The translations under genes were made by a program, and so were the position numbers. From the NCBI GenBank assembly GCA_900313015.1, contig OMPR01000013.1, forward strand, positions 62,001 to 126,000: 64,000 bases of DNA, given 5' to 3'. The DNA is from Rhodobacteraceae bacterium EL53. Lineage in GTDB: Bacteria; Pseudomonadota; Alphaproteobacteria; Rhodobacterales; Rhodobacteraceae. The notes under the pieces are model-generated. The model was given only the letters and a program-made list of their open reading frames with translations. It was not told the DNA's origin and did no database searches. Shown in pieces: positions 1-7,629 of the stretch. Position 1 is the first letter of the stretch. Each line of letters starts with the position of its first letter.

Positions 1-31
1 GCGCGATCAGGCACGCGCACTTTAATCGGCA

Positions 32-59
32 CATGGCCCCGCTGTGGGGTGGGGCCATG
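32..59. other. Perfect inverted repeat downstream of the Rid gene
   Basis: Nine-base arms (CATGGCCCC at 32-40 and GGGGCCATG at 51-59) with a ten-base loop. It lies just past the stop of the Rid-domain gene on the minus strand, so it could end or stabilise that transcript. No T-run follows the stem on either strand, so a classical intrinsic terminator is not supported. Confidence 0.4.
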
Positions 60-69
60 ACGCTTGGGG

Positions 70-1290
70 TTATGGGGACACACGATCCAGGACGGCGATG
101 ACCTCGATCTTGATCACCAGACCTTTGCGTTCCAGGTGGGGGACGGGGATGCCTGTCGTCGCAGGACCGGGCGCGGTATAGGAGTTTGAGCGCACCAGCA
201 GGTTTTCATGCAAGGACTCGGCCGACGCGTTCCCTTGGTAAAAGGTTGTGACCTTGACCACGTCATCCAGCGTTGCATCGTATTGGGCAAGGATTTGCGC
301 AACGTTGGCCATCGCGGTGCGGGTCTGTGCCACCATATCATCGGGTGTTAAAACTTTGGATGTTTCGCTGCGAGCCACCTGACCGCCAATATGGATTACA
401 TCGCCGGTGCAGGTGCCATGGGCATAGGGCATGGATTGCGACCACGTCCAATGGCCATCCGGGCTGGTATGGCGCGCGGGTTCTGACCCTAATATGGCGG
501 TGGCTGCGAGTTTGGTTGCTTGACCGGGCGCTGGGCTTTGGGCCAATGGTAGGTCGGTCACCACAGGGCTGTTGCGTGCAAAGCGGTCGGCGCGCAGGGC
601 GGCGGCCGTTGCCCAGTCCTTGGTTGTTTCATCGCCGGTGGTGAAGGTCGTCAGTTTCACCACATCATCAAGTCCAGCGCCGGAGAGTGCGAGAACCTGT
701 TCCAGCCGATCCATCGTAAGCTGAGTTTGGGCGGCAGGATCGTTGGGATGGGCCACGGTGCCATCTGAATTGCGCGCTGAGATATCGCTGGTAAAGATCA
801 TATCTCCAGCTTGAACCAGATGCGAAAACGCGGCTGGCAGCGGGGGCAGGTCGGGTAGGGTGTGGCACTGTCTTTCGACGACGTCCCCGTTGGAGGATCG
901 CACGGCGACGCCTTCGATTTCGGTTAGCATGTCGGGATAGCAGAGCTCAGGCATCGGGATCATATTGATCACCGGGCGGGTCGTGGGGCCGATGATCTGG
1001 GCCAGCAGATCCAACAGAAAGGCCTCGTCTTGCGCATCCCCAACGAAATAGACCACCAGACGCACAAGATCGTTGAAATCAACGCCGAGATCATCGAACA
1101 GCCGCTCCATATAGAACATGGAATTTCGGCATTGGGTTTCGAGATCCCCGATGTTGCGCACGGTGCCCTTTGGATCAAGATCCACCTGACCGCCGGTGAA
1201 GATCAGGTTGCCTGCGCGCACGGCATGGTGATGGGTAAGTTTGACGGGCCAATCCCAGTGGTTGTTGGGAAAGCTGTACTGTCTGGCCAA
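70..1290 (-). CDS. Triple Rid (YjgF/YER057c)-domain protein
   Basis: About 406 residues made of three consecutive Rid-type domains at roughly 10-130, 150-270 and 285-402. Units 1 and 3 share the lead-in HW-W followed by FTGGQV or HIGGQV; unit 2 reads FTSDIS instead. Single-domain RidA (about 130 aa) hydrolyses reactive enamine/imine intermediates as a trimer. The Arg that binds substrate carboxylate in RidA has a plausible counterpart only in unit 1 (TTRPVIN), so units 2 and 3 may be structural or have other substrates. Start: TTG at 1290 preceded by GGAG with 8-nt spacing. An upstream in-frame TTG at 1362 would add 24 residues but has no good ribosome binding site and would cover a palindrome. 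Function inferred; substrate unknown. Confidence 0.8.
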   Translation of the reverse strand: MARQYSFPNNHWDWPVKLTHHHAVRAGNLIFTGGQVDLDPKGTVRNIGDLETQCRNSMFYMERLFDDLGVDFNDLVRLVVYFVGDAQDEAFLLDLLAQIIGPTTRPVINMIPMPELCYPDMLTEIEGVAVRSSNGDVVERQCHTLPDLPPLPAAFSHLVQAGDMIFTSDISARNSDGTVAHPNDPAAQTQLTMDRLEQVLALSGAGLDDVVKLTTFTTGDETTKDWATAAALRADRFARNSPVVTDLPLAQSPAPGQATKLAATAILGSEPARHTSPDGHWTWSQSMPYAHGTCTGDVIHIGGQVARSETSKVLTPDDMVAQTRTAMANVAQILAQYDATLDDVVKVTTFYQGNASAESLHENLLVRSNSYTAPGPATTGIPVPHLERKGLVIKIEVIAVLDRVSP

Positions 1291-1335
1291 GGCGTGGTCT
1301 CCGATCCTGAAAGGCAGCGTTTGGCGTAGGTTAGG

Positions 1336-1351
1336 CACAGTATTTTCTGTG
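1336..1351. promoter_or_regulatory. Palindrome upstream of the Rid gene (operator candidate)
   Basis: CACAG-tatttt-CTGTG, extendable to GGCACAG/CTGTGtGCC with one bulge (1334-1355). It sits about 45 bases upstream of the preferred Rid start, between that gene and the DOPA-dioxygenase-like gene, where a repressor site would be expected. No regulator is assigned. Confidence 0.35.
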
Positions 1352-1397
1352 TGCCAACGCAACCTGCGACATCAGGGTCGGAATTTGACCGGGGAGG

Positions 1398-1733
1398 TTA
1401 GGCGTCGTTGAAAATGGACAGCTCAAGTTCTAACAGCTCACCCATCCATAGCGCGCGATCCCGATGATCTTGCAGGTGTTCGCCGGTGTCGGGATGGGTA
1501 AAGATGGTAAGCCCCTGACGGTTCATCATCAGCCATGGGATCACTTGGTCAAAGACCTCGGGGGCGAAACCCAACTGGCAGCTCCACCTTGGATGGGGAC
1601 CGACATTGCGTTCGTGGACGCGCCCCATTGTGACATCGAACAGACGCGCGGACTCGGCGCAAACTATACGGGCGGTTTCAACGGTTTCGGCATTAAAATA
1701 AACATGGGCGTGATAGCCGCGGATCTCGGGCAT
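1398..1733 (-). CDS. DOPA 4,5-dioxygenase family protein
   Basis: 111 residues, the usual length for the small DOPA 4,5-dioxygenase-like family, which opens catecholic rings by extradiol cleavage. The N-terminal GYHAHVYF motif (His8, His10), a central HPRWSCQLGF stretch and TIFTHPDTGEHLQDH give the conserved histidines. The start is supported by GGAGAG upstream of ATG at 1733. It follows the Rid gene's strand and lies beside an aromatic catabolism block, so a role in catechol-type ring cleavage is plausible, but the true substrate is not shown by the sequence. Confidence 0.8.
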   Translation of the reverse strand: MPEIRGYHAHVYFNAETVETARIVCAESARLFDVTMGRVHERNVGPHPRWSCQLGFAPEVFDQVIPWLMMNRQGLTIFTHPDTGEHLQDHRDRALWMGELLELELSIFNDA

Positions 1734-1886
1734 TTGGCTCTCCTGTCTTCTGGGAAGCAGGGTAGGGCAGCGCGATGACGGACAAAAGACGTACCGACAA
1801 ACACAGGGTGTGCGTTTCTGGAAAAAAGTCGCGGCGGCGAGCTGGTTTTGATGAAGTGAAATTTGTCTGGTGTCGCATGTCGCGTT

Positions 1887-1905
1887 ACTCTACGTTAAGT
1901 AGAGT
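1887..1905. promoter_or_regulatory. Perfect 7-bp-arm palindrome before the lipoprotein gene
   Basis: ACTCTAC-gttaa-GTAGAGT, 20 bases upstream of the start at 1926. Its place and symmetry suggest a repressor or activator site, or a 5' mRNA stem. No regulator identified. Confidence 0.35.
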
Positions 1906-1925
1906 TAATTTGCGGAGATGCAGTT

Positions 1926-2276
1926 ATGAGAGGAATGGCAGTGATGCTCGCTGGGGCAGCGTTGATCTTGGTCAACGCGTGTTCGGGCAGTAGCGATATT
2001 TCTCAAAAAAACCCGAACTATTATAGTGCGAAACTGAGAGATGGAACCATTTCAGGAACGTATAACCCGGTTGGTTACGATGCTGATCTAGTTAAGAGCC
2101 AAATTAAGGCCTATTGCGTTGACATGCGTCTGGGTGGGTACAGTGAAGCCCCAACAGAGGGTGGGCTTATGGCCTTTGGTGCGACGTGCGCAACGGGGGC
2201 AAATTTATCAAGCGGCTTCATGGAAGTAGAGCGCTTGTCCAATGGCGAGTTCTCGGTAGAGATCGCCGGAATCTGA
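1926..2276 (+). CDS. Small predicted lipoprotein, function unknown
   Basis: 116 residues. The N-terminus has a short hydrophobic segment followed by a lipobox (VNAC, Cys about residue 19), so the mature protein should be lipid-anchored in the envelope. The rest carries two further Cys (YCVD, TCAT) and no recognised catalytic motif. A GGAG-like site precedes the ATG. It is a single-gene unit: a palindrome lies upstream and a strong intrinsic terminator downstream. Function not recognised. Confidence 0.7.
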   Translation: MRGMAVMLAGAALILVNACSGSSDISQKNPNYYSAKLRDGTISGTYNPVGYDADLVKSQIKAYCVDMRLGGYSEAPTEGGLMAFGATCATGANLSSGFMEVERLSNGEFSVEIAGI

Positions 2277-2328
2277 GGCCAAAGAGCCAGCGTCGCTCAG
2301 CGGTTAGCTGAAAAAACCATAAGTGTTG

Positions 2329-2364
2329 AGCCGGAGCCCCAGAACAGGGGCACCGGCTTTTGTC
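2329..2364 (+). terminator. Intrinsic terminator after the lipoprotein gene
   Basis: Stem AGCCGG-a-GCCCC / GGGGC-a-CCGGCT with a six-base loop and one A-A mismatch, followed by TTTTGTCTTT on the plus strand. It ends the lipoprotein transcript before the convergent cyclase-family gene. Confidence 0.8.
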
Positions 2365-2365
2365 T

Positions 2366-3310
2366 TTAGTACAGGGCAACAGGATTAATGATCATCTGCA
2401 CGGTGCCGCGGATGCGGGCCTGACCGAGGACGAACATGAATTCGTTCACACCTTCGGCCACCAGCGGACCGGTGTTCATGGTTTCCAGCAGGTAAATGCC
2501 GTTTTCTTTCAAAAAGATCACGTGACCATAGAACACGCCGTCCCCTTCGGCGGCGGGGACGGGTTCAACCCCCCAAGTGTCTGCGCCAACGGCCATCGGA
2601 TTGAGCGAGGCGATGTAACGGGACCCTTCGTTGTTGATGCCGGGTTCGCCGGACACCCATGCCTTGGGATCATCTTTCAACATCGCGTCTGTCCAGCCGG
2701 TGTGGAACAGGATGATGTCGCCTTCGCCCATGGTGACGCCTTGGGCCTCAGCAGCGGCCTTGATATCAGCTTCGCCAAAGTGTTCACCAGCAGCAAGCGC
2801 GGGTTTTCCGAAGTGTTTCGCCATGTCGAGGATCACAGCGCGGCCAACCAGAGGGGGCACGTTATGTACGCCCAGCTTGGTCAGCCCCGTGATTGCAGAG
2901 ATCTCTTTCTCATCTGAGCAGTTGTAATAGAAACCCTTTTCACCCAGATGCCCGAGGCCGTCGATCTGGCTGCCGATGCCGACCCATGTTTGCAGCAGGT
3001 CATCGTTGTAGTTGCCGGGATAGCCAAACGCATTGAGTTTTTGACCGCCTTGCTGGCTGGGCTGGACCACTTGCAGGCTTAAAGAACGCGGTGGAAAGGC
3101 GGGTGTATTGGAGTCAATCACGATGCCCAGTGGCATGGATTTGCCCTGTTTGATCAACTGCGCAGCCTTGAGCGTGTTTTCAGGGCTGATCAAGTTTGCG
3201 GACCCGATTTCATCATCGGCGCCCCATTTGGATGTGTTACAATCGGCAGCCCAGCCGCTGGTGGCAAAGCTGATGGCGCAGGCGAGGCCTGTCAATAATG
3301 CTGTCTTCAA
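2366..3310 (-). CDS. Exported cyclase-family (kynurenine formamidase-like) hydrolase
   Basis: Predicted 314 residues starting at TTG 3310, chosen because GGGAGGAG lies 5 bases upstream and the first 23 residues form a typical Sec signal peptide (cleavage after SGWA). The mature part fits the cyclase/formamidase metal-hydrolase family: SQIDGLGH occupies the place of the HxGTHxDxPxH metal motif and ILFHTGW is the conserved downstream strand. The first two His of the classical motif are replaced (Gly/Gln), so metal use may differ. It is periplasmic, which is unusual for kynurenine formamidase itself. Substrate not known. Confidence 0.8.
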   Translation of the reverse strand: MKTALLTGLACAISFATSGWAADCNTSKWGADDEIGSANLISPENTLKAAQLIKQGKSMPLGIVIDSNTPAFPPRSLSLQVVQPSQQGGQKLNAFGYPGNYNDDLLQTWVGIGSQIDGLGHLGEKGFYYNCSDEKEISAITGLTKLGVHNVPPLVGRAVILDMAKHFGKPALAAGEHFGEADIKAAAEAQGVTMGEGDIILFHTGWTDAMLKDDPKAWVSGEPGINNEGSRYIASLNPMAVGADTWGVEPVPAAEGDGVFYGHVIFLKENGIYLLETMNTGPLVAEGVNEFMFVLGQARIRGTVQMIINPVALY

Positions 3311-3434
3311 TGTTTTCTCCTCCCAATGGTCCAGCAAAAGAGAGCCGGAGCAGGGAGGAGCGTAGCATGCGTTTGCTATCACCAGAGAGGAGCTTTGGCG
3401 GTGATCTTAACGAATTGGGTGAAGTTCCCCAACG

Positions 3435-4079
3435 TTACGCAGGGGTAGGTTGGCATTGATCCGGGTGCGCGGCAGCAAAGGCAGGATGGGCAGCACAGGC
3501 TGATTCCACTGCCAGTACGCGGGGTAAATCGCTGATATCAGCACCCCAACGACGGGCATTGTAGATCTGTGGCATTAGGCAAATGTCGGCCAGTCCAGGG
3601 GCGTTTCCAGTGCAAAATGGGGTCTGATCATAGGCACCCAACAGCGTCTCAAACGCCTGCATGCCGGGGCGGATAAAGTGGGTCATCCAGTCGCCGGGCA
3701 TCCCATCTGCGCCGCCGCTGATTTGGGTGGCGTGTTTGGCGACCTGCAGGTTGCAGACCGGGTGCAGGTCAACCGCGATGGCATGGGCCAAAGCTTGGGC
3801 TTGGACGCGTGCGGCGGGGTCATTGGGCAGCAGGTTCAGATCACGGGTTTGGTTCAGATAGTCGAGGATGGCCAGAGATTGGGTCAGGCGCAATCCGTCA
3901 ATTTCCAGCACCGGAACGAACCCTTGGGGATTGCGGGCCAAATGCTCGGGCGACTTCTGGTCCCCTTTGACCAAATCCACGTTGATAGATTGATACGCAA
4001 TCCCGGCCATATTAAGCGCGATGCGCAGCCGGTAACTGGCCGAAGACCGCCAGTAATCAAATAGGATCGTTTCGCTCAT
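3435..4079 (-). CDS. maiA: Maleylacetoacetate isomerase (zeta-class GST)
   Basis: 214 residues. It isomerises maleylacetoacetate to fumarylacetoacetate with glutathione, the step between HmgA and FahA. The N-terminal thioredoxin-fold domain begins LFDYWRSSASYRLRIALN; the zeta-class motif is normally SSCSxRVRIAL, so the Cys is Ala here while the Ser pair is kept. The cis-Pro region reads GFVPVLEIDGLRLTQS and the C-terminal helical domain contains ADICLMPQIYNARRWG. Start backed by GGAG. A terminator-like hairpin between it and the VOC gene may make its expression partly independent of the rest of the cluster. Confidence 0.93.
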   Translation of the reverse strand: MSETILFDYWRSSASYRLRIALNMAGIAYQSINVDLVKGDQKSPEHLARNPQGFVPVLEIDGLRLTQSLAILDYLNQTRDLNLLPNDPAARVQAQALAHAIAVDLHPVCNLQVAKHATQISGGADGMPGDWMTHFIRPGMQAFETLLGAYDQTPFCTGNAPGLADICLMPQIYNARRWGADISDLPRVLAVESACAAHPAFAAAHPDQCQPTPA

Positions 4080-4100
4080 TGGGGGCTCCGTTCATACAAA

Positions 4101-4126
4101 AAGCAACCGACCTACGCCGGTTGCTT
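4101..4126 (-). terminator. Intrinsic terminator between VOC gene and maiA
   Basis: Perfect nine-base stem (AAGCAACCG / CGGTTGCTT) with an eight-base loop. Read on the minus strand, the stem runs straight into TTTTTG. It lies 37 bases past the VOC stop and about 22 bases before the maiA start, so it would end or attenuate the hmgA-to-VOC transcript. Confidence 0.8.
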
Positions 4127-4162
4127 GAAGGGTCTCAGGTGCAACTATGCACCGGGTTGGGA

Positions 4163-4705
4163 TCAGACGTCACTCAGTTCTTTTGAGTGCATCCATTCTG
4201 CATGCTTTGGGGCCTTTTTGGTACGAGACCATTCTTCGAGCATGTCCCACTTCACGGCGTCGAGCTTGGCCAACATCGCCTCTTCTTTTGGATCGGGGCA
4301 GGCCAGTTCTACGCGATGGCCATTGGGATCAAAGAAATAGATTGAGTGGAAGATCGAGTGATCGGTGACACCCAGCACTTCGACGCCATTGGCCTCAAGG
4401 TGCGCTTTGAATTCAATCAGGGTGTCGCGATCTTTGACCTTGAACGCAATGTGCTGAACCCAGATCGGAGTGTTGAGGTCGCGGCCCATCTCTGGCTTGG
4501 TGGGCAGTTCAAAGAACGCCAATACGTTGCCGTTGCCCGCGTCCATAAAGATATGCATGTAGGGATCGGGCTCGTGGGTCGAGGGCACGTGGTCCTCAGC
4601 GATGGCCAGAACAAAGTCCATCTTGAGCATCTGGTGGTACCACTCGACCGTCTCTTTTGCATCCTTGCAGCGATAAGCAACGTGGTGGATCTGTTCGATT
4701 TTCAT
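4163..4705 (-). CDS. VOC-family (glyoxalase/dioxygenase fold) protein
   Basis: 180 residues with two beta-alpha-beta modules. Candidate metal ligands are His7/His8 (QIHHVAY), the VQHIAF histidine, and Glu in HRVELAC, the usual 2-His-1-Glu arrangement of VOC enzymes. The family includes extradiol dioxygenases, glyoxalases and epimerases, so the reaction cannot be fixed by sequence reading. It ends the hmgA-headed minus-strand gene run, only 3 bases after the DUF2783 gene, and probably acts on an aromatic or ring-cleavage intermediate of that pathway. Confidence 0.85.
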   Translation of the reverse strand: MKIEQIHHVAYRCKDAKETVEWYHQMLKMDFVLAIAEDHVPSTHEPDPYMHIFMDAGNGNVLAFFELPTKPEMGRDLNTPIWVQHIAFKVKDRDTLIEFKAHLEANGVEVLGVTDHSIFHSIYFFDPNGHRVELACPDPKEEAMLAKLDAVKWDMLEEWSRTKKAPKHAEWMHSKELSDV

Positions 4706-4708
4706 CTT

Positions 4709-4909
4709 TTAGTTCTCCTCTTTTGGCGTGACAGCTGTCAGCGCCTGGGTCAGGATCGCGCGGTCTCCAATGTGGTTGGCCAGCACCAAAATGAGGCGCG
4801 CGTTCAACGCCTGGCTGTCCGCATCGGACAGGCCCTCGTGAGTGGCAATCAGTTCGGCATAAAAATCATCTACGCCATTAATGTTCGGGGTCAGGATCAA
4901 GTCGGACAT
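4709..4909 (-). CDS. DUF2783 family small protein
   Basis: 66 residues, all helical in appearance, with FYAELIATHEGLSDADSQ and LNARLILVLANHIGD as its conserved core. It matches the small DUF2783 family that I recall beside flavin hydroxylases in Rhodobacterales. It lies 5 bases after the hydroxylase stop and 3 before the VOC start, so it is co-translated with them. A role as partner or stabiliser of the hydroxylase is an inference; no catalytic motif is seen. Confidence 0.75.
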   Translation of the reverse strand: MSDLILTPNINGVDDFYAELIATHEGLSDADSQALNARLILVLANHIGDRAILTQALTAVTPKEEN

Positions 4910-4914
4910 TGCTC

Positions 4915-6540
4915 TTATTCCTTGCCTGTGGCGCGGCGAATTGCAGCGCGGATTTGGTTCTCATCAAAGTTGGGACGACGTGCGGCGACGTGCTGATCCG
5001 GGCGGATCAGGTAAACGCCGGTTTCGGCCTCACCTAGGTAACGCTCTTTCAACAACAGCGTGGGGTCGTCTTTTGTTGACAGGGCCAGACGTTTAACGGT
5101 GATCCCGGCTTCTTCGATTTCGTCGGGTGCGTCGACATCGATTGTCAGCAAAATGAAGTCGTTGCCGAGTTTCGAGAGCAGAAATTCATCACCCAGAGGC
5201 ACGTCGGGACAAGGCGAACCCGGACGGGTACGGGCCGGCGCATCCAGGGCGTCCGCAGAATTCAGCGATGATCCATCATAGCAACAGGGCACCGACAGAC
5301 GGCCGGAATTCACCATTGGACGGGCGAATTCGTAATGTTCGGACAGCGCCAGAACCGAGTCTCGCAGCAAGCGGGACATGGGCGATTTTGGCGTGATGAA
5401 ATCGGTCGACCGGGTCGAATTCATGATGTTTTCATCGGCACCGTGGACGCGTTCGGTATTGTAGGTGTCCAGCAAGCTGTCAGGGGCTTTGCCATTGATC
5501 ACAAGGCCCAGTTTCCAGCCCAGATTGTCGATGTCCTGCATGCCCGAGTTGGCCCCACGTGCACCAAATGGCGAAACCTGATGTGCGGCATCGCCTGCAA
5601 AGAACACGCACCCATGGCGGAAGTTTTCCATGCGCTTGCATTGGAAGGTGTAGATCGAGGACCAAACCATGTCGTAGTCGACATCTTTGCCCAAGAAGGC
5701 ATCCAGACGGGCCCGGATGTTTTCCTCTTTCATTTCTTCCTTGCGATCCACGTCCCACCCGATCTGGAAATCGACACGCCAGACGTCATCGGGCTGTTTG
5801 TGCAGCAGGGTGGATGCACCTTGGCCATGGGTGGGTTCGAACCAGAACCAACGCTCGGTTGGGAATTGGCTGTCGCCCTTCATCTTGATGTCTGCAATCA
5901 GGAAGCTGTCCTGAAACACTTTGCCAGTGAATTCGAGATCCATCATGGTGCGCAACGGCGAGGATGCGCCATCGCAGCCAACCAGCCAATCCGCTTCGAT
6001 AGTATAAGGACCTTCGGGGGTCGAAACGGTCAGGACAACGTGGTCGTCTTTGACTTCGACATTGTCGATACGGTTCTTGCCACGAATTTCGACCGGCGCG
6101 CCTTTGGCCTGAATCTCGCGCAGGCGTTCAATCTGGAAAGACTCGTAATAGGGCTGCTGCATGTTGATGAAGGCGGGGTATTTGTGGCCTTCTTCGGGGA
6201 GCAGATTGAATTCGAAAACTTTGTCGTCTTTGTGGAAAACCTTGCCCACGTTCCAGACCACGCCCTTGTCCAGCATGGGTTCACCGCAGCCGTAGCGGTC
6301 AGCGATTTCGAGACACCGTTTGGCGAAACAAATCGCCCGGCTGCCCATGCCGACGCCTTCGTGATCGTCCAGCACAACAACGGGGATGCCTTGCAGGCCA
6401 AGGTCCAGCGCTGTCGCGATGCCGATGGGACCACCGCCCATCACCACAACAGGATGGCGTACAGGGGTATCCGCGTCTTGATCTGCCGAGCGTTCGTAGG
6501 GATAGAGTTTGTAAGCCAGCGTATATCTATCGTCAAACAT
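4915..6540 (-). CDS. FAD-dependent aromatic hydroxylase (MhpA/PheA-like)
   Basis: 541 residues. Group A flavoprotein monooxygenase: the dinucleotide-binding GGGPIG lies at residues 35-40, the DG motif in LVGCDGASSPLR, and the FAD ribityl-binding GD motif in FFAGDAAHQVSPFGARG. These enzymes use NAD(P)H and O2 to hydroxylate phenolic rings. Start at ATG 6540, preceded by GGAGGAGATCACCC; a longer reading frame of 14 more residues lacks such a site. Its place between hmgA/fahA and the VOC protein suggests it produces a substrate for the homogentisate route, for example from a hydroxyphenylacetate, but the true substrate is unknown. Confidence 0.88.
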   Translation of the reverse strand: MFDDRYTLAYKLYPYERSADQDADTPVRHPVVVMGGGPIGIATALDLGLQGIPVVVLDDHEGVGMGSRAICFAKRCLEIADRYGCGEPMLDKGVVWNVGKVFHKDDKVFEFNLLPEEGHKYPAFINMQQPYYESFQIERLREIQAKGAPVEIRGKNRIDNVEVKDDHVVLTVSTPEGPYTIEADWLVGCDGASSPLRTMMDLEFTGKVFQDSFLIADIKMKGDSQFPTERWFWFEPTHGQGASTLLHKQPDDVWRVDFQIGWDVDRKEEMKEENIRARLDAFLGKDVDYDMVWSSIYTFQCKRMENFRHGCVFFAGDAAHQVSPFGARGANSGMQDIDNLGWKLGLVINGKAPDSLLDTYNTERVHGADENIMNSTRSTDFITPKSPMSRLLRDSVLALSEHYEFARPMVNSGRLSVPCCYDGSSLNSADALDAPARTRPGSPCPDVPLGDEFLLSKLGNDFILLTIDVDAPDEIEEAGITVKRLALSTKDDPTLLLKERYLGEAETGVYLIRPDQHVAARRPNFDENQIRAAIRRATGKE

Positions 6541-6626
6541 GGGTGATCTCCTCCAAATTTCGGGCACACGTTTCGAAACCACTGCCTCGAGTGGTGCCCT
6601 AGAATTTCAATTTAATTCGTGGCTGA

Positions 6627-6670
6627 GCCTTGTGCGCTGATCTAAAACAAAGCGCACAAGGCGATCAGCG
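6627..6670 (-). other. Two mutually exclusive RNA stems before the hydroxylase gene
   Basis: A perfect 12-base stem (6627-6638 with 6651-6662) overlaps a second perfect 8-base stem (6635-6642 with 6663-6670). Four bases are shared, so both cannot form fully at once. The element lies in the transcribed gap between the metallo-hydrolase stop and the hydroxylase ribosome site. No T-run follows, so it is more likely an mRNA processing, stability or switching element than a terminator. Confidence 0.45.
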
Positions 6671-6674
6671 TAGC

Positions 6675-7625
6675 TTAACCTTGCAGGTCGGCCCACATGT
6701 CCAGATCGCGCTGAGCGGTCCAGATACGGGGATGAGCGATGCCGCGGGCTTCGTCATAGGCGCGCGCAACGTTGAAAGGCAGGCAGTGTTCGTAGATCGC
6801 GTAATCCGCAAACTTAGGGTCGCATTCTGCGCGAACGGCGTCCCAAGCTTCTTTCAGAGAGCCGCCACGTGCAGCCACTTTGGCAGCAGGCAGATAGGTG
6901 CTTTGCACGAAATCACGGGTGCTTTCGATGGCACGTTCCACGGCCTCTTTGCCGATCAATGCGCCGCCGCGACCGGGTGCAATTGCATCCACGTCATAAG
7001 CTTTGATATTATCCAGTGTCTGACCCCAGTCGGCAAAGTGGCCGTCGCCACAATAGCAGGCCGAGTGATCTTCGACGATATCACCTGTGAACATGACGTT
7101 TTCATCCGGCACGTGGATCACCGCGTCACCTGCCGTGTGAGCGCGACCGATCTGCTTGATGTTCACACGACGCTTGCCGAGAAAGACGGTCATTTCATCG
7201 CTAAACGTGGTGGTGGGATAGGTCAGGCCGGGGATGCTTTCATGGCCTTCGAACAGGCGGGGGAAGCGTTGGAATTCGCTGTCCCAGTCCTCTTGTCCGC
7301 GTTCAAGAACCATGTTGTAGGCCGCGTTTGACATGATGGTTTGCTGCGCCCCAAAGGCGCTGGCACCCAACACGCGCACGGCGTGGTAGTGGGTCAGAAC
7401 AACGTGGCTGATGGGCTTGTCGGTGACAGACCGCACACATTCAATCACTTTGTTGGCCAAACGGGGCGTCGCCTGTGCCTCGACGATCATGACGCTGTCG
7501 TCGCCGATGATCACGCCCGAGTTAGGGTCGCCTTCGGCGGTGAAGGCATACAAGCCCTTGCCGATTTCGTCGAATGTGATTTTCTTTTCGGTCATGTCCC
7601 CTTGGGACGCGAATGCTTTGGCCAT
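6675..7625 (-). CDS. Metallo-beta-lactamase-fold hydrolase with altered metal site
   Basis: 316 residues; AAGGA site 8 bases before ATG 7625. The fold is recognisable from VVLTHYHAVR (residues 76-84), HTAGDAV (His163), FTGDIVE (Asp182) and APGRGG (around 219). Compared with the HxHxDH...H...D...H scheme, His79, His81, His163 and Asp182 are kept, but the DH pair is Val83-Arg84 and the last His is Arg219. So the first metal site looks intact and most of the second is gone. It sits between the RibD-C-like gene and the flavin hydroxylase in the homogentisate cluster. A hydrolytic step on an aromatic or lactone intermediate is possible; not proven. Confidence 0.85.
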   Translation of the reverse strand: MAKAFASQGDMTEKKITFDEIGKGLYAFTAEGDPNSGVIIGDDSVMIVEAQATPRLANKVIECVRSVTDKPISHVVLTHYHAVRVLGASAFGAQQTIMSNAAYNMVLERGQEDWDSEFQRFPRLFEGHESIPGLTYPTTTFSDEMTVFLGKRRVNIKQIGRAHTAGDAVIHVPDENVMFTGDIVEDHSACYCGDGHFADWGQTLDNIKAYDVDAIAPGRGGALIGKEAVERAIESTRDFVQSTYLPAAKVAARGGSLKEAWDAVRAECDPKFADYAIYEHCLPFNVARAYDEARGIAHPRIWTAQRDLDMWADLQG

Positions 7626-7629
7626 GAGA

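Noticed and set aside
1895-1908. TTAA repeats before the lipoprotein gene as a CtrA box
   Set aside because: Spacing is six, not seven; the palindrome explains the region better.
5335-6546. Long plus-strand reading frame opposite the flavin hydroxylase
   Set aside because: Antisense shadow without recognisable motif or ribosome site.
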